This document shows positions 1 to 7,251 of a stretch of 8,182 nt of DNA, piece after piece. Location: NCBI RefSeq assembly GCF_030515985.1, contig NZ_CP100376.1:752752-760933 (forward strand), written 5' to 3'. Origin of the DNA: Corynebacterium accolens (lineage in GTDB: Bacteria; Actinomycetota; Actinomycetes; Mycobacteriales; Mycobacteriaceae). The notes below the pieces were generated by a model, which made no database searches, was not told where the DNA came from, and saw nothing but the letters and a program-made list of their open reading frames with translations. The translations under genes and the position numbers were made by a program. Each line of letters starts with the position of its first letter. The first letter of the stretch is position 1.

Positions 1-252
1 CCCGCCGTATCCCTCGCCCGCGAGGCCGCGGCGCAGGGAACTGGAGTGATTTATAACGCGGCCAATGAAGAGGCCGCTGCGGCCTTCTTGTCTGGTCGCA
101 TCCACTTCCCAGAGATTGTTGATGTTGTAGGCGAGATCCTCGGGGAGTCTTCCCAGTTTGCTGGTGTAGTCTCTACCCTCGATGAAATCCTCGCCGTAGA
201 GGGTGAGGCTCGCAGGCGCGCGAATGCGCGCATTGACCGTTTAGCTGACTAG
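1..252 (+). CDS. dxr: 1-deoxy-D-xylulose 5-phosphate reductoisomerase, C-terminal fragment (5' end outside window)
   Basis: Cytoplasmic enzyme that rearranges and reduces 1-deoxy-D-xylulose 5-phosphate to 2-C-methyl-D-erythritol 4-phosphate with NADPH, the first committed MEP-pathway step. The frame is open from base 1, so the gene enters from the left and 83 codons are visible, ending in TAG at 250-252. The visible part contains [18 protein letters not shown], the well-conserved Dxr segment usually written NAANEVAV, followed by the helical C-terminal domain with a typical ending ([21 protein letters not shown]). The catalytic and NADPH-binding parts lie outside the window. An ATG-start reading beginning at 46 would cut into the conserved segment and is not the real start. 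The next gene begins 13 bp downstream, which suggests co-transcription. Identification is firm from the C-terminal signature and from ispG two genes on. Confidence 0.93.
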   Translation, partial: PAVSLAREAAAQGTGVIYNAANEEAAAAFLSGRIHFPEIVDVVGEILGESSQFAGVVSTLDEILAVEGEARRRANARIDRLAD

Positions 253-265
253 AAAGCTTTCTTTA

Positions 266-1474
266 ATGGCAAATTTGCTGGGCATCGTGTTTTTCGCCCT
301 TGGCATCGGGCTGACCGTGGCACTCCATGAGGCAGGGCATATGTTTACTGCCCGCGCCTTTGGTATGCGGGTGCGCCGGTATTTCATTGGTTTTGGCCCG
401 CGCGTTTTCTCCTTCCGCAAGGGGCATACCGAATACGGCCTAGCCGCGTTCCCGGTGGGTGGATTTTGCGATATCGCCGGGATGACCGCGCAGGATGAAT
501 TCCTTACGGAGGAAGAAAAGCCCTATGCAATGTACAAAAAGCCTTGGTGGCAGCGCATCATCGTTCTTGCAGGTGGTATCGGCGTCAACCTGATCCTCGG
601 CTTTGTCATCTTGTATTTCGTGGCGATGACTGCGGGGCTACCCAACCCAGATGCCGATGTGCGCCCGCGGGTGGGAGAGGTAACCTGCACCGCTGACCAA
701 AAAGAAAACCAGGAGCTGGAATCATGCACCGGGAACGGGCCCGCTGGTAAGGCCGGTGTGCAGGAAGGCGATATCATTCTCGCGCTCGATGGCGAGCACC
801 TAGATTCCTTTACGCAATTGCGCGATGAGGTCATGCAGCGCCCCGGCGAGACCGTGACTCTTACAGTAGAGCGAGACGGTGAGGAAAAAGATTTCTCCAT
901 CGAATTGGAAACGGTCAAGCGCCTGAATCAACAGGGCGAATTGGTCGACGCCGGTTCGATCGGGCTGAGCAATGAGGTCCTCGACATCGTCGAGAAGTAT
1001 TCAGCAACGCAGGCGGTCCCCGCAACGTGGCATTTCACCACCTATTCGCTCGAGGCCACGGTGGAAGGAATCAAACAATTCCCCGCTAAGGTACCGGGCG
1101 TGGTGGCCTCCATCTTTGGCCACGAGCGGGATGTCAACGGGCCGATGTCTGTCGTCGGTGCATCGCGGGTTGGTGGCGAACTCGTGGAGCGTTCCCTGTG
1201 GGCATCGTTCTTCATGATGCTGGCGACGCTGAACTTCTTCCTCGCTCTGTTTAACCTCATTCCGCTGCCGCCCTTTGACGGCGGCCACATCGCGGTCATC
1301 TTGTATGAGAAGATCCGCGATGGCATTCGCAAATTGATGGGCAAGCAGCCGCTGGGTCCGGCCGATTACACCAGGCTTATGCCCATTACCTATGTCATGG
1401 CGGCCTTACTTATGGCGCTGGGCGTAGTGATAATCATCGCGGATGTGGTCAATCCGATCAGGCTATTTGGCTAG
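266..1474 (+). CDS. rip1: Site-2 intramembrane zinc metalloprotease, Rip1/RseP type (M50)
   Basis: Membrane protease of 402 aa, close to the mycobacterial Rip1 length. Family knowledge: it cuts membrane-spanning substrates such as anti-sigma factors after a first extracytoplasmic cleavage, releasing sigma factors under envelope stress. Seen: HEAGH with H21, E22 and H25 in the first membrane segment (about residues 4-26); a second hydrophobic stretch about 95-118; a PDZ domain about 135-215; a third membrane region about 312-335 leading into NLIPLPPFDGGH, residues 330-341, where D338 is the third zinc ligand; and a last membrane segment about 373-397. Two cysteines, C141 and C154, flank the start of the PDZ domain on the presumed outer face. 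The ATG at 266 is chosen because it leaves a normal short N-terminus before HEAGH. A weak AGAAAG (251-256) overlaps the dxr stop. It probably shares a transcript with dxr. The substrate here is unknown. Confidence 0.93.
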   Translation: MANLLGIVFFALGIGLTVALHEAGHMFTARAFGMRVRRYFIGFGPRVFSFRKGHTEYGLAAFPVGGFCDIAGMTAQDEFLTEEEKPYAMYKKPWWQRIIVLAGGIGVNLILGFVILYFVAMTAGLPNPDADVRPRVGEVTCTADQKENQELESCTGNGPAGKAGVQEGDIILALDGEHLDSFTQLRDEVMQRPGETVTLTVERDGEEKDFSIELETVKRLNQQGELVDAGSIGLSNEVLDIVEKYSATQAVPATWHFTTYSLEATVEGIKQFPAKVPGVVASIFGHERDVNGPMSVVGASRVGGELVERSLWASFFMMLATLNFFLALFNLIPLPPFDGGHIAVILYEKIRDGIRKLMGKQPLGPADYTRLMPITYVMAALLMALGVVIIIADVVNPIRLFG

Positions 1475-1554
1475 GTTCGTTAGCCCCTGTGCCCGCCGCT
1501 CGGCGTGAGTAGAGCGCCCAACGCTTAGCGCACGTGTACAGCGCGAGCGCGCAC

Positions 1555-1583
1555 TTTAGCGCTTAACCATCTAGTGCTAGAGT
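1555..1583 (+). promoter_or_regulatory. Candidate promoter of ispG
   Basis: In the 178-bp gap after rip1, TAGAGT at 1578-1583 in the context gcTAGAGTgg fits the corynebacterial -10 pattern TANANT. TTTAGC at 1555-1560 lies exactly 17 bp upstream as a weak -35. A start near 1590 would give a leader of about 63 nt before the ispG ATG. I see no clear intrinsic terminator between rip1 and this site, so read-through from dxr-rip1 may also contribute. Motif match only. Confidence 0.5.
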
Positions 1584-1598
1584 GGGGACGTTCAACAC

Positions 1599-1612
1599 TT
1601 ATTGTGCAATAA
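1599..1612. promoter_or_regulatory. 14-bp inverted repeat in the ispG leader, possible operator
   Basis: TTATTG-TG-CAATAA is a perfect 6-bp dyad with a 2-bp centre. It lies 15 bp after the candidate -10 and 41 bp before the ispG start. The arms are AT-rich inside a GC-rich region. The two-base centre is too small for an RNA loop without opening the inner pair, so a DNA-binding site is more likely than a structural hairpin. No regulator is assigned; a short AT-rich dyad can also arise by chance. Confidence 0.3.
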
Positions 1613-1641
1613 CATTTAGCAACGAGCCACGAGCTAGAAAT

Positions 1642-1647
1642 AAGGAG
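1642..1647 (+). promoter_or_regulatory. Ribosome binding site of ispG
   Basis: AAGGAG, five bases before the ATG at 1653, is the strongest Shine-Dalgarno sequence in the window and fixes the ispG start. Confidence 0.85.
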
Positions 1648-1652
1648 CATTC

Positions 1653-2816
1653 ATGTCTAGTCCTATCGGTCTAGGAATTCCTGACGGGCCTCCGCCAGTA
1701 TTGCACCCGCGCCGGAAAACGCGGCAATTGCACGTAGGCCCAGTGGGCGTTGGTTCTGACTACCCAATTTCGGTGCAGTCGATGACTAATACCAAGACCC
1801 ATGACATCAACGGCACCCTGCAGCAAATCGCACAGCTTACTGCCTCTGGCTGCGATATCGTGCGCGTGGCCTGCCCTAAGCCGGTGGATGCGGAGGCGCT
1901 GCCGGCCATCGCCAAGAAATCCCCGATCCCGGTCATCGCGGATATCCACTTCCAGCCCAAGTACATCTTCCAGGCTATCGATGCTGGCTGCGCGGCAATC
2001 CGCGTCAACCCCGGCAACATCCGTGAATTTGATGGCCGCGTTAAGGAAGTGGCGAAGGCCGCTGGCGATGCGGGAATCCCCATCCGCATCGGCGTCAATG
2101 GCGGTTCGTTGGATAAGCGCCTGTTGGAAAAGTACGGCAAAGCCACCCCAGAAGCGCTCGTGGAGTCCGCTATCTGGGAGGCGGGCCTGTTTGAGGAGCA
2201 CGGCTTTGGCGATATCGCCATTTCCGTCAAGCACTCTGACCCCGTGCTGATGGTGGAGGCCTACCGCCAGCTGGCCGCGCAGACCGATTACCCACTGCAC
2301 TTGGGTGTGACGGAAGCGGGCCCGAAGTTCATGGGCACCATTAAGTCCTCCGTCGCCTTCGGCGCCCTTTTGGCAGAAGGCATCGGCGATACGATTCGCG
2401 TTTCGCTCTCCGCCCCGCCGGAAGAAGAGGTCAAGGTGGGAGACCAGATTCTGCAGTCCTTCAACTTGCGCCCGCGCAAGCTGGAAATCGTCTCCTGCCC
2501 GTCGTGTGGCCGCGCGCAGGTGGACGTGTACAAGCTGGCGGAGGAAGTTACCGCCGGCCTCGAGGGCATGGAATTTCCCATCCGCGTTGCTGTCATGGGT
2601 TGCGTCGTTAACGGGCCGGGCGAGGCCCGCGACGCAGACTTGGGCGTGGCATCCGGTAACGGAAAAGGTCAGATCTTCGTCAAGGGCGAAGTGGTGCGCA
2701 CCGTGCCGGAAGACAAAATCGTGGAAACCCTCATCGAAGAGGCAATGCGCATTGCGGATGAGGAAGGCCTCGAAGCCGTGGACGGCGCTAAGGCCGATGT
2801 CCGCGTGACGCAGTAA
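1653..2816 (+). CDS. ispG: (E)-4-hydroxy-3-methylbut-2-enyl-diphosphate synthase
   Basis: Cytoplasmic [4Fe-4S] enzyme (GcpE) of the MEP pathway that reductively converts 2-C-methyl-D-erythritol 2,4-cyclodiphosphate to HMBPP. The product has 387 aa, normal for the short two-domain bacterial form. Seen: an N-terminal TIM-barrel region with [25 protein letters not shown] and AIRVNPGNI, then the C-terminal cluster domain with SCPSCGR and [12 protein letters not shown]. The cluster ligands are C282, C285, C317 and E324. Each is shifted by exactly 12 from the Escherichia coli ligands as I recall them (C270, C273, C305, E312), so the domain is collinear and intact. The start is set by AAGGAG five bases upstream. 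It has its own candidate promoter and a strong terminator 29 bp after its stop, so it can act as a single transcription unit although it lies in the dxr-rip1 cluster. Confidence 0.97.
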   Translation: MSSPIGLGIPDGPPPVLHPRRKTRQLHVGPVGVGSDYPISVQSMTNTKTHDINGTLQQIAQLTASGCDIVRVACPKPVDAEALPAIAKKSPIPVIADIHFQPKYIFQAIDAGCAAIRVNPGNIREFDGRVKEVAKAAGDAGIPIRIGVNGGSLDKRLLEKYGKATPEALVESAIWEAGLFEEHGFGDIAISVKHSDPVLMVEAYRQLAAQTDYPLHLGVTEAGPKFMGTIKSSVAFGALLAEGIGDTIRVSLSAPPEEEVKVGDQILQSFNLRPRKLEIVSCPSCGRAQVDVYKLAEEVTAGLEGMEFPIRVAVMGCVVNGPGEARDADLGVASGNGKGQIFVKGEVVRTVPEDKIVETLIEEAMRIADEEGLEAVDGAKADVRVTQ

Positions 2817-2844
2817 GCCGCGCGCCTCTACGCTAATTATTAAT

Positions 2845-2881
2845 AGACTGCCCTGCACCTCGGTGTGGGGCAGTCTTTTTT
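2845..2881 (+). terminator. Strong intrinsic terminator after ispG
   Basis: The arm AGACTGCCC (2845-2853) pairs perfectly with GGGCAGTCT (2868-2876). Inside, CACC and GGTG can extend the stem around a TC centre. A run of six T follows (2876-2881). It is 29 bp after the ispG stop and ends 28 bp before the next start codon, so the downstream PBP gene needs read-through or a promoter that overlaps or follows the terminator. Confidence 0.92.
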
Positions 2882-2909
2882 GCTGCGTGCGCTGCTAATG
2901 TGCCAAAGC

Positions 2910-4760
2910 ATGAAGAAGTTATTCGCACTGGTTGCTACAGTCTCGCTTGCTGCAACTGGTGTGGTTGCTTGTACCCCTAAGCCCGTATCTGCACAGCCGG
3001 TGGCAGAAGAGTTCATTGAAGGCATGGAGAGCCGAAATAACGAGGGCTTGGCAGAGCTTACGGATTCCCCCGATGACGCCACGCAGGCCCTCGATGCTTC
3101 TTACTCGGGTTTGCAGGCAGAGGGCCTCGATATTGAGCTCGAGGGGGTAAAGCAGGACGAAACCGTGGCCACGGCGGATTATAAGGTCACGTGGGATCTG
3201 CCCAAGGATCGCAGCCTGAGCTATACCACGCAGATGACCTTGACCAAGGCCGAAGATGAGTGGACGGTGCGGTGGAAGCCCAGCATTATTCACCCGGACC
3301 TGGGTGCGCACCAGCATTTGGAGCTGCGCGCCTTGGAAGCCACGCGCGCTAGCGTCGTCTCCTCCAACGGGGTGGAGCTGATGAGCCCCGGGCTGAATTA
3401 CCGTGTCATCGTGGATACGAGCTCGCTTTCCGATGTCCGCCCCACGGCCTCCAAGGTCAGCAGCGCCCTTGCTGCGGCGCACCGCGAGGACGACTCGATC
3501 GCGGAGGTGGACGCCAAAGAGCTCGCCGAAAAGCTAGAAAAGGCAGATTCTGCCTATTCGGTGGGCCTTTATACAGAAGAGCAGGAGTCCGTCATCCGCG
3601 CCAAGATGGAGGGGATGGACGGCGTCCGCATTAATGAAGAACCCGCGCTGGTGACCCGGGACCGCGGCCTCGCACCCGATCTCTTATCGCGCGTGCGCTC
3701 GGCCGTCAATGACGAGCTCGACGGCGAGACCGGCTGGTCCATTGCCGTCGTCAATGAGAACGGTGCGGCGCTTTCCGATGTCGAAAAGCATGCGCCCGAG
3801 GCCGCCCCCTCCATCAAGGTGGGCTTGGATTATGACGTCCAACGCGCGGCCCAAGAGGCAGTGGATCAGCGCTCGGACGCCCAGGCCATGCTGGTGGCCA
3901 TCCGGCCTTCCAATGGCGATATCCTGGCCGTCGCACAGACCGAGAAGGCGGACGAAGACGGCGACGTCGCCTTGCAAGGCCAATACCCGCCCGGCTCGGT
4001 TTTCAAGATCCTTACCGCCGCTGCGGGCGTAGAAAAACAAAACCTGAACACGGATACCATCGTTCCGTGCCCTGGCACGATGGATATCTATGGCCGCGTG
4101 GTGACCAACTACAACGCGTTTTCGCTCGGCAATGTGCCGTTAAGCCGGGCCTTCGCCCAATCGTGCAATACCACCTTCGCGGATATTTCTACCAAGCTGG
4201 CACCCGGTGAGCTGAAGGAAACCGGCAAGAAGTTTGGCTTCGGGGTGGATTATGAAATCCCCGGGCTCACCACTACGACCGGCTCGATTCCGGAGGGCAA
4301 GGAAGTACTGGAGCGTACCGAAGCCGGTTATGGTCAGGGCTACGACCTTGCCAGTCCGTTCGGCATGGCTATGGTTTCTGCCTCTGTGGCGGCGGGAAAG
4401 ACCCCAACGCCGACGCTTATTGAGGGCCGCGAGACCAAGGCCTCGGATAAGCCGGCGCAGATTCCCGAGGACGTGTTGAATAACGTGCGCGGCATGATGC
4501 GCCAGGTGGTCACCAGCGGTACCGCTCGCGGAATACAAGCAGGCGGAACCATTTACGGCAAGACTGGTGAGGCCGAGATCAATGAAGGCTCGCACGCGTG
4601 GTTTACGGGCTACCGGGAAGAAGACGATATCGCCTTCGCCACGCTCGTCGTGCTGGGCGGTGGCTCTGAATCCTCGGTAGCCATTACGGATAACTTCTTG
4701 CGGAAGCTGGATGATTACCGCTCGCGTCCCAATGATGGCCCAGCGCCGATGGTCGAGTAA
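2910..4760 (+). CDS. Class B penicillin-binding lipoprotein (peptidoglycan transpeptidase with MecA-N/NTF2-like domain)
   Basis: Peptidoglycan transpeptidase anchored to the outer face of the membrane. From the ATG at 2910 it has 616 aa. It begins with a lipoprotein signal, MKKLFALV followed by a hydrophobic stretch and lipobox VVAC with C21 as the lipidated residue. Residues about 25-135 look like the NTF2-like MecA-N domain, ending in the typical WTVRWKPSIIHPDL (118-131). A dimer-type linker domain follows, then a transpeptidase domain from about 306 with all three motifs: SVFK (nucleophile S363, K366), SCN (S418-N420) and KTG (K551-G553). It is likely the counterpart of corynebacterial Pbp2b and mycobacterial Rv2864c (from memory). 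Oddities: the linker position usually reading RGxIxDRxG is degenerate (R146 to G154, RASVVSSNG), and E554 follows KTG where T is common. The start is uncertain: an in-frame ATG at 2898 also exists, and a GTG at 2865 lies inside the terminator. No good ribosome binding site is visible. Confidence 0.93.
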   Translation: MKKLFALVATVSLAATGVVACTPKPVSAQPVAEEFIEGMESRNNEGLAELTDSPDDATQALDASYSGLQAEGLDIELEGVKQDETVATADYKVTWDLPKDRSLSYTTQMTLTKAEDEWTVRWKPSIIHPDLGAHQHLELRALEATRASVVSSNGVELMSPGLNYRVIVDTSSLSDVRPTASKVSSALAAAHREDDSIAEVDAKELAEKLEKADSAYSVGLYTEEQESVIRAKMEGMDGVRINEEPALVTRDRGLAPDLLSRVRSAVNDELDGETGWSIAVVNENGAALSDVEKHAPEAAPSIKVGLDYDVQRAAQEAVDQRSDAQAMLVAIRPSNGDILAVAQTEKADEDGDVALQGQYPPGSVFKILTAAAGVEKQNLNTDTIVPCPGTMDIYGRVVTNYNAFSLGNVPLSRAFAQSCNTTFADISTKLAPGELKETGKKFGFGVDYEIPGLTTTTGSIPEGKEVLERTEAGYGQGYDLASPFGMAMVSASVAAGKTPTPTLIEGRETKASDKPAQIPEDVLNNVRGMMRQVVTSGTARGIQAGGTIYGKTGEAEINEGSHAWFTGYREEDDIAFATLVVLGGGSESSVAITDNFLRKLDDYRSRPNDGPAPMVE

Positions 4761-4803
4761 TCCGCAGCCTCGGACGCGATACCCGGATACTGCGCTACGC
4801 GGT

Positions 4804-4857
4804 ATGAGGACTACCATGGGCAATTATGAGTACTCGTGGAAAATTGAAGCCAGGTAA
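4804..4857 (+). promoter_or_regulatory. map start region with out-of-frame ATGs and possible leaderless start
   Basis: The 65-bp gap before map has no Shine-Dalgarno sequence well placed for the ATG at 4826. GAGGA (4806-4810) is 15 bases away from it but only five from an ATG at 4816, which is out of frame and opens a 13-codon reading frame ending at TAA 4855-4857, overlapping the map start. An ATG at 4804 is in the same short frame. TACCAT (4812-4817), a weak -10 match, ends eight bases before 4826, so leaderless transcription starting at the map ATG is possible. These readings compete and none is proven. Confidence 0.3.
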
Positions 4858-5695
4858 ACCAACCCCCATCCGGCCGGTGCCAGAAGATATCGAGCGCCCG
4901 GAATATGTGTGGAAAGACGAGGTACAAGAGGCCATCGGCGAGCCTTTTGTACAGTCCCCCGAAGTGATTGAGAAGATGCGGGAGGCCTGCAAGATCGCGG
5001 CCAACGCGCTGAAGGAAGCCGGCAAGGCCGTAAAGCCTGGCGTAACGACGGATGATGTCGACCGCGTGGCGCACGAGTATATGTGTGATCACGGCGCATA
5101 CCCATCTACCTTGGGATACCGGGGATTTCCCAAGGGTAGCTGCGTTTCGCTGAATGAAATCGTCTGCCACGGCATTCCGGATACCACCGTGATTGAAGAA
5201 GGTGACATCGTCAATATCGATGTCACCGCTTATAAAAACGGCGTGCACGGCGATAATAACGCCACCTTCTTGGCCGGTGACGTATCAGAGGAGCACCGCC
5301 TATTAGTAGAGCGCACCAAAGAGGCAACGATGCGCGGCATTAAGGCCGCAAAGCCTGGCCGCGAGATTAACGTTATCGGCCGCGTTATCGAGTCATATGC
5401 CAAGCGCTTTGGTTATAACGTCGTGCGCGATTTCACCGGTCACGGTGTAGGACCCACCTTCCACAATGGGCTGGTGGTCTTGCACCACGATTCCACCACG
5501 TACCGCGACATCTTGGAACCGGGCATGACCTTGACGGTAGAGCCGATGATCAACCTGGGTTCGCTGGATTACGATATTTGGGATGATGACTGGACCGTGC
5601 AGAACCGGGACGGTAAGTTCACCGCCCAGTTCGAGCACACCTTGGTCATCACCGATGATGGCAATGAAATCCTGACCATCCCAGATGAGGATTAA
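4826..5695 (+). CDS. map: Type I methionine aminopeptidase with N-terminal extension
   Basis: Cytoplasmic dinuclear metal enzyme that removes the initiator methionine from nascent proteins. The product has 289 aa, about 40 longer than the short E. coli form because of an N-terminal extension (residues 1-40) with a proline-rich PTPIRPVP stretch, as in M. tuberculosis MapB (MetAP1c), where it is described as ribosome- or SH3-like-binding. The metal ligands are all present: D132, D143, H206, E239 and E270, each one position above the mycobacterial numbering I recall. Other signatures are [27 protein letters not shown], with C113 near the active-site entrance, and FTGHGVG around H206. The ATG at 4826 gives an N-terminus resembling MapB ([18 protein letters not shown]), so it is preferred despite the lack of a good ribosome binding site. 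It follows the PBP gene by 65 bp and ends in a convergent junction with mtr. Confidence 0.95.
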   Translation: MSTRGKLKPGKPTPIRPVPEDIERPEYVWKDEVQEAIGEPFVQSPEVIEKMREACKIAANALKEAGKAVKPGVTTDDVDRVAHEYMCDHGAYPSTLGYRGFPKGSCVSLNEIVCHGIPDTTVIEEGDIVNIDVTAYKNGVHGDNNATFLAGDVSEEHRLLVERTKEATMRGIKAAKPGREINVIGRVIESYAKRFGYNVVRDFTGHGVGPTFHNGLVVLHHDSTTYRDILEPGMTLTVEPMINLGSLDYDIWDDDWTVQNRDGKFTAQFEHTLVITDDGNEILTIPDED

Positions 5696-5698
5696 TCG

Positions 5699-5722
5699 CT
5701 AGGGCCCTTCTTCAAGGCCTAG
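5699..5722. repeat. Imperfect inverted repeat just after map
   Basis: CTAGGGCCCTT (5699-5709) can pair with AAGGCCTAG (5714-5722) around a CTTC loop, with two single-base bulges. No T run follows, so it is not a terminator on its own. It may support 3'-end folding of the map transcript ahead of the main hairpin. Confidence 0.35.
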
Positions 5723-5730
5723 GCACGGCG

Positions 5731-5790
5731 AAAGCCGCCTCCTTAACCGCCGCGCATGAATCTTTGCGCGTGGCCAGGGAGGCGGCTTTT
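5731..5790. terminator. Shared terminator hairpin between convergent map and mtr
   Basis: AAAGCCGCCTCC (5731-5742) pairs without mismatch with GGAGGCGGCTTT (5778-5789). The 35-bp loop has its own short GCGC/GCGC stem (5752-5755 with 5766-5769). The plus-strand transcript ends in four U and the minus-strand transcript in three, so the T tracts are short. The position, 36 bp after the map stop and 26 bp beyond the mtr stop, fits a bidirectional terminator. Confidence 0.75.
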
Positions 5791-5815
5791 ACTATGGAAT
5801 CTTAGCTACGGTGCC

Positions 5816-7216
5816 TTAGTCCCATTCGAGGCCCAAGAGGGCGTTTTCTACGACCTCAGGCAGGGCTGGGTGGATCCAGTACTGCTTGCGGGCAAAGTCC
5901 CGCAGGTCGATCTTGTAGGCCATTACGGTAATCAGCTGCTGGATCAGGGTGGAAGCCTGCGGGCCCATCAGGTGGGCGCCCAAGAGCTGGCCCGTCTTGC
6001 GGTCCGCAATCAGCTTGCAAATACCGGTGGTATCTTCCATGGCCCAGCCGTAGGCCACGTCGCCGAAGTTCTGAATCTTTACGGTGACATCGAAGCCCTG
6101 CTCCCGCGCTTCTTCTTCCTTCAAGCCCACAGAGGCGATCTGCGGGTGGGTGAAGATGGCGGCAGGAACATTGTCGTGCGGAAGATCCTGCAGATCCTCT
6201 GGGTGGAGCAGGTTGTGCTGGATGGTGCGGGCTTCGGCGTTGGCGACGTGCTTGAGCATGTAGGGCGAAGAGACATCGCCAAGCGCCCAGACGCCTTCTG
6301 CATCCGTGAGGCCATGAGCATCGGTGGAAATGCGGCCATTGTCCAGCAGCTTGATGCCGGCCTTGTCCACATCCATGAGATCGCCATTTGGCTTGCGGCC
6401 GGTGGCTACCAGGATGGCGTCTGCCTCGAGGGTTTCGCCATTATCGAGCTTCAGCTTTACGCCCTTGTCGGTTTCTTCCAGCTTGGTGCCGTTAGCAACC
6501 CGTATATCGAAACGCTCGCGGGCAATTTCGTTGAAGCGTGAAGAGATATCGGAATCGAGGTGGCGCAGCAAGGTCTCGCTGCGGTTGACCACGGTGACCT
6601 TGGTGCCGAGGCCATCGAATACGTGGGCAAATTCCATGGCGATATAGCCGCCGCCGACGATGATCAGGCTTTCTGGTTGGCGGTCCATCCGCATGATGTC
6701 TTCGTTGGTGTAGTACTTCACACCGGAATTGGCGTAGACCTCAGGGATTACCGGGCGGGAGCCGGTAGCAACAACGATCTGATCGGCGCTGATGACGTGA
6801 TCGCCGGTCTGGATGGTCTTAGAGCCGACGAAGCGTGCGTGCTCGTCGTAGACGGTGATATTCGGGGTCTTGTCGCCGCGACGGTAGTCCTCGCCGCTTT
6901 GGGCGATCTGGTCAATGCGGTTGTGGAAGACGCGCTCCACAATGGAGTTCCACTCCACGTTGTTGACCTGGGCGTCAATGCCGAGGCGCTCGCCTTCGCG
7001 GGCGGCGAGGGCGACATCGGCTGCGTAGACGTACATCTTGGTGGGGATGCAGCCGACATTCAGGCAGGTGCCACCGAAGCGGCCCTTTTCAATGATGGCA
7101 ATCTTCTTATCGTGAAAATCGCGGTTGGCAATGGAGTTGCCGGAACCGGTGCCAATGATGATGAGGTCGTAGTGTTCCTCAGCGGCCGGAGTATTTGCTG
7201 TATCAATTGTGGTCAT
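5816..7216 (-). CDS. mtr: Mycothione reductase
   Basis: FAD flavoprotein of the class I pyridine nucleotide-disulfide oxidoreductases that reduces mycothiol disulfide with NADPH, maintaining the actinobacterial thiol pool in the cytoplasm. The product has 466 aa, usual for the family. Seen: the FAD-binding GTGSGN (22-27); the redox disulfide GGTCLNVGCIPTK with C51 and C56; the second dinucleotide fold IIVGGGYIAMEFA (185-197), followed by R212 and R218, spaced as in the NADPH-preferring glutathione reductases; ALGD (311-314) for FAD; and the dimer-interface acid/base pair H449 and E454 in HPALPE. Mtr is preferred over lipoamide dehydrogenase or mercuric reductase because of the GTGSGN start, the NADPH-type arginines and the IHPALPE ending. 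The ATG at 7214-7216 has AAGG seven bases upstream. The hydrolase gene ends 35 bp upstream on the same strand, so the two may be co-transcribed. Confidence 0.93.
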   Translation of the reverse strand: MTTIDTANTPAAEEHYDLIIIGTGSGNSIANRDFHDKKIAIIEKGRFGGTCLNVGCIPTKMYVYAADVALAAREGERLGIDAQVNNVEWNSIVERVFHNRIDQIAQSGEDYRRGDKTPNITVYDEHARFVGSKTIQTGDHVISADQIVVATGSRPVIPEVYANSGVKYYTNEDIMRMDRQPESLIIVGGGYIAMEFAHVFDGLGTKVTVVNRSETLLRHLDSDISSRFNEIARERFDIRVANGTKLEETDKGVKLKLDNGETLEADAILVATGRKPNGDLMDVDKAGIKLLDNGRISTDAHGLTDAEGVWALGDVSSPYMLKHVANAEARTIQHNLLHPEDLQDLPHDNVPAAIFTHPQIASVGLKEEEAREQGFDVTVKIQNFGDVAYGWAMEDTTGICKLIADRKTGQLLGAHLMGPQASTLIQQLITVMAYKIDLRDFARKQYWIHPALPEVVENALLGLEWD

Positions 7217-7223
7217 ATTTGTA

Positions 7224-7227
7224 CCTT
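7224..7227 (-). promoter_or_regulatory. Ribosome binding site of mtr
   Basis: On the minus strand TAAGGTAC places AAGG seven bases before the mtr ATG. It lies in the 35-bp gap after the hydrolase stop and supports the chosen start. Confidence 0.6.
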
Positions 7228-7251
7228 AATCCATGTGTCCAATTTGGGTAT

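Noticed and set aside
1490..1560. Possible terminator or structured RNA in the GC-rich part of the rip1-ispG gap
   Set aside because: Short dyads such as CGCCG-CT-CGGCG and repeated TTAGCGC occur, but no stem is long and no T run follows.
1671..2858. A 395-codon open frame on the minus strand opposite ispG
   Set aside because: It lies entirely over a gene with clear catalytic residues, runs into the terminator, and its product shows no recognisable domain. Long antisense frames are common in GC-rich sequence with codon bias.
2865..2909. GTG start at 2865 for the PBP gene, giving 15 extra residues
   Set aside because: This start is inside the terminator stem, and the extra residues would sit in front of a complete lipoprotein signal peptide beginning at 2910.
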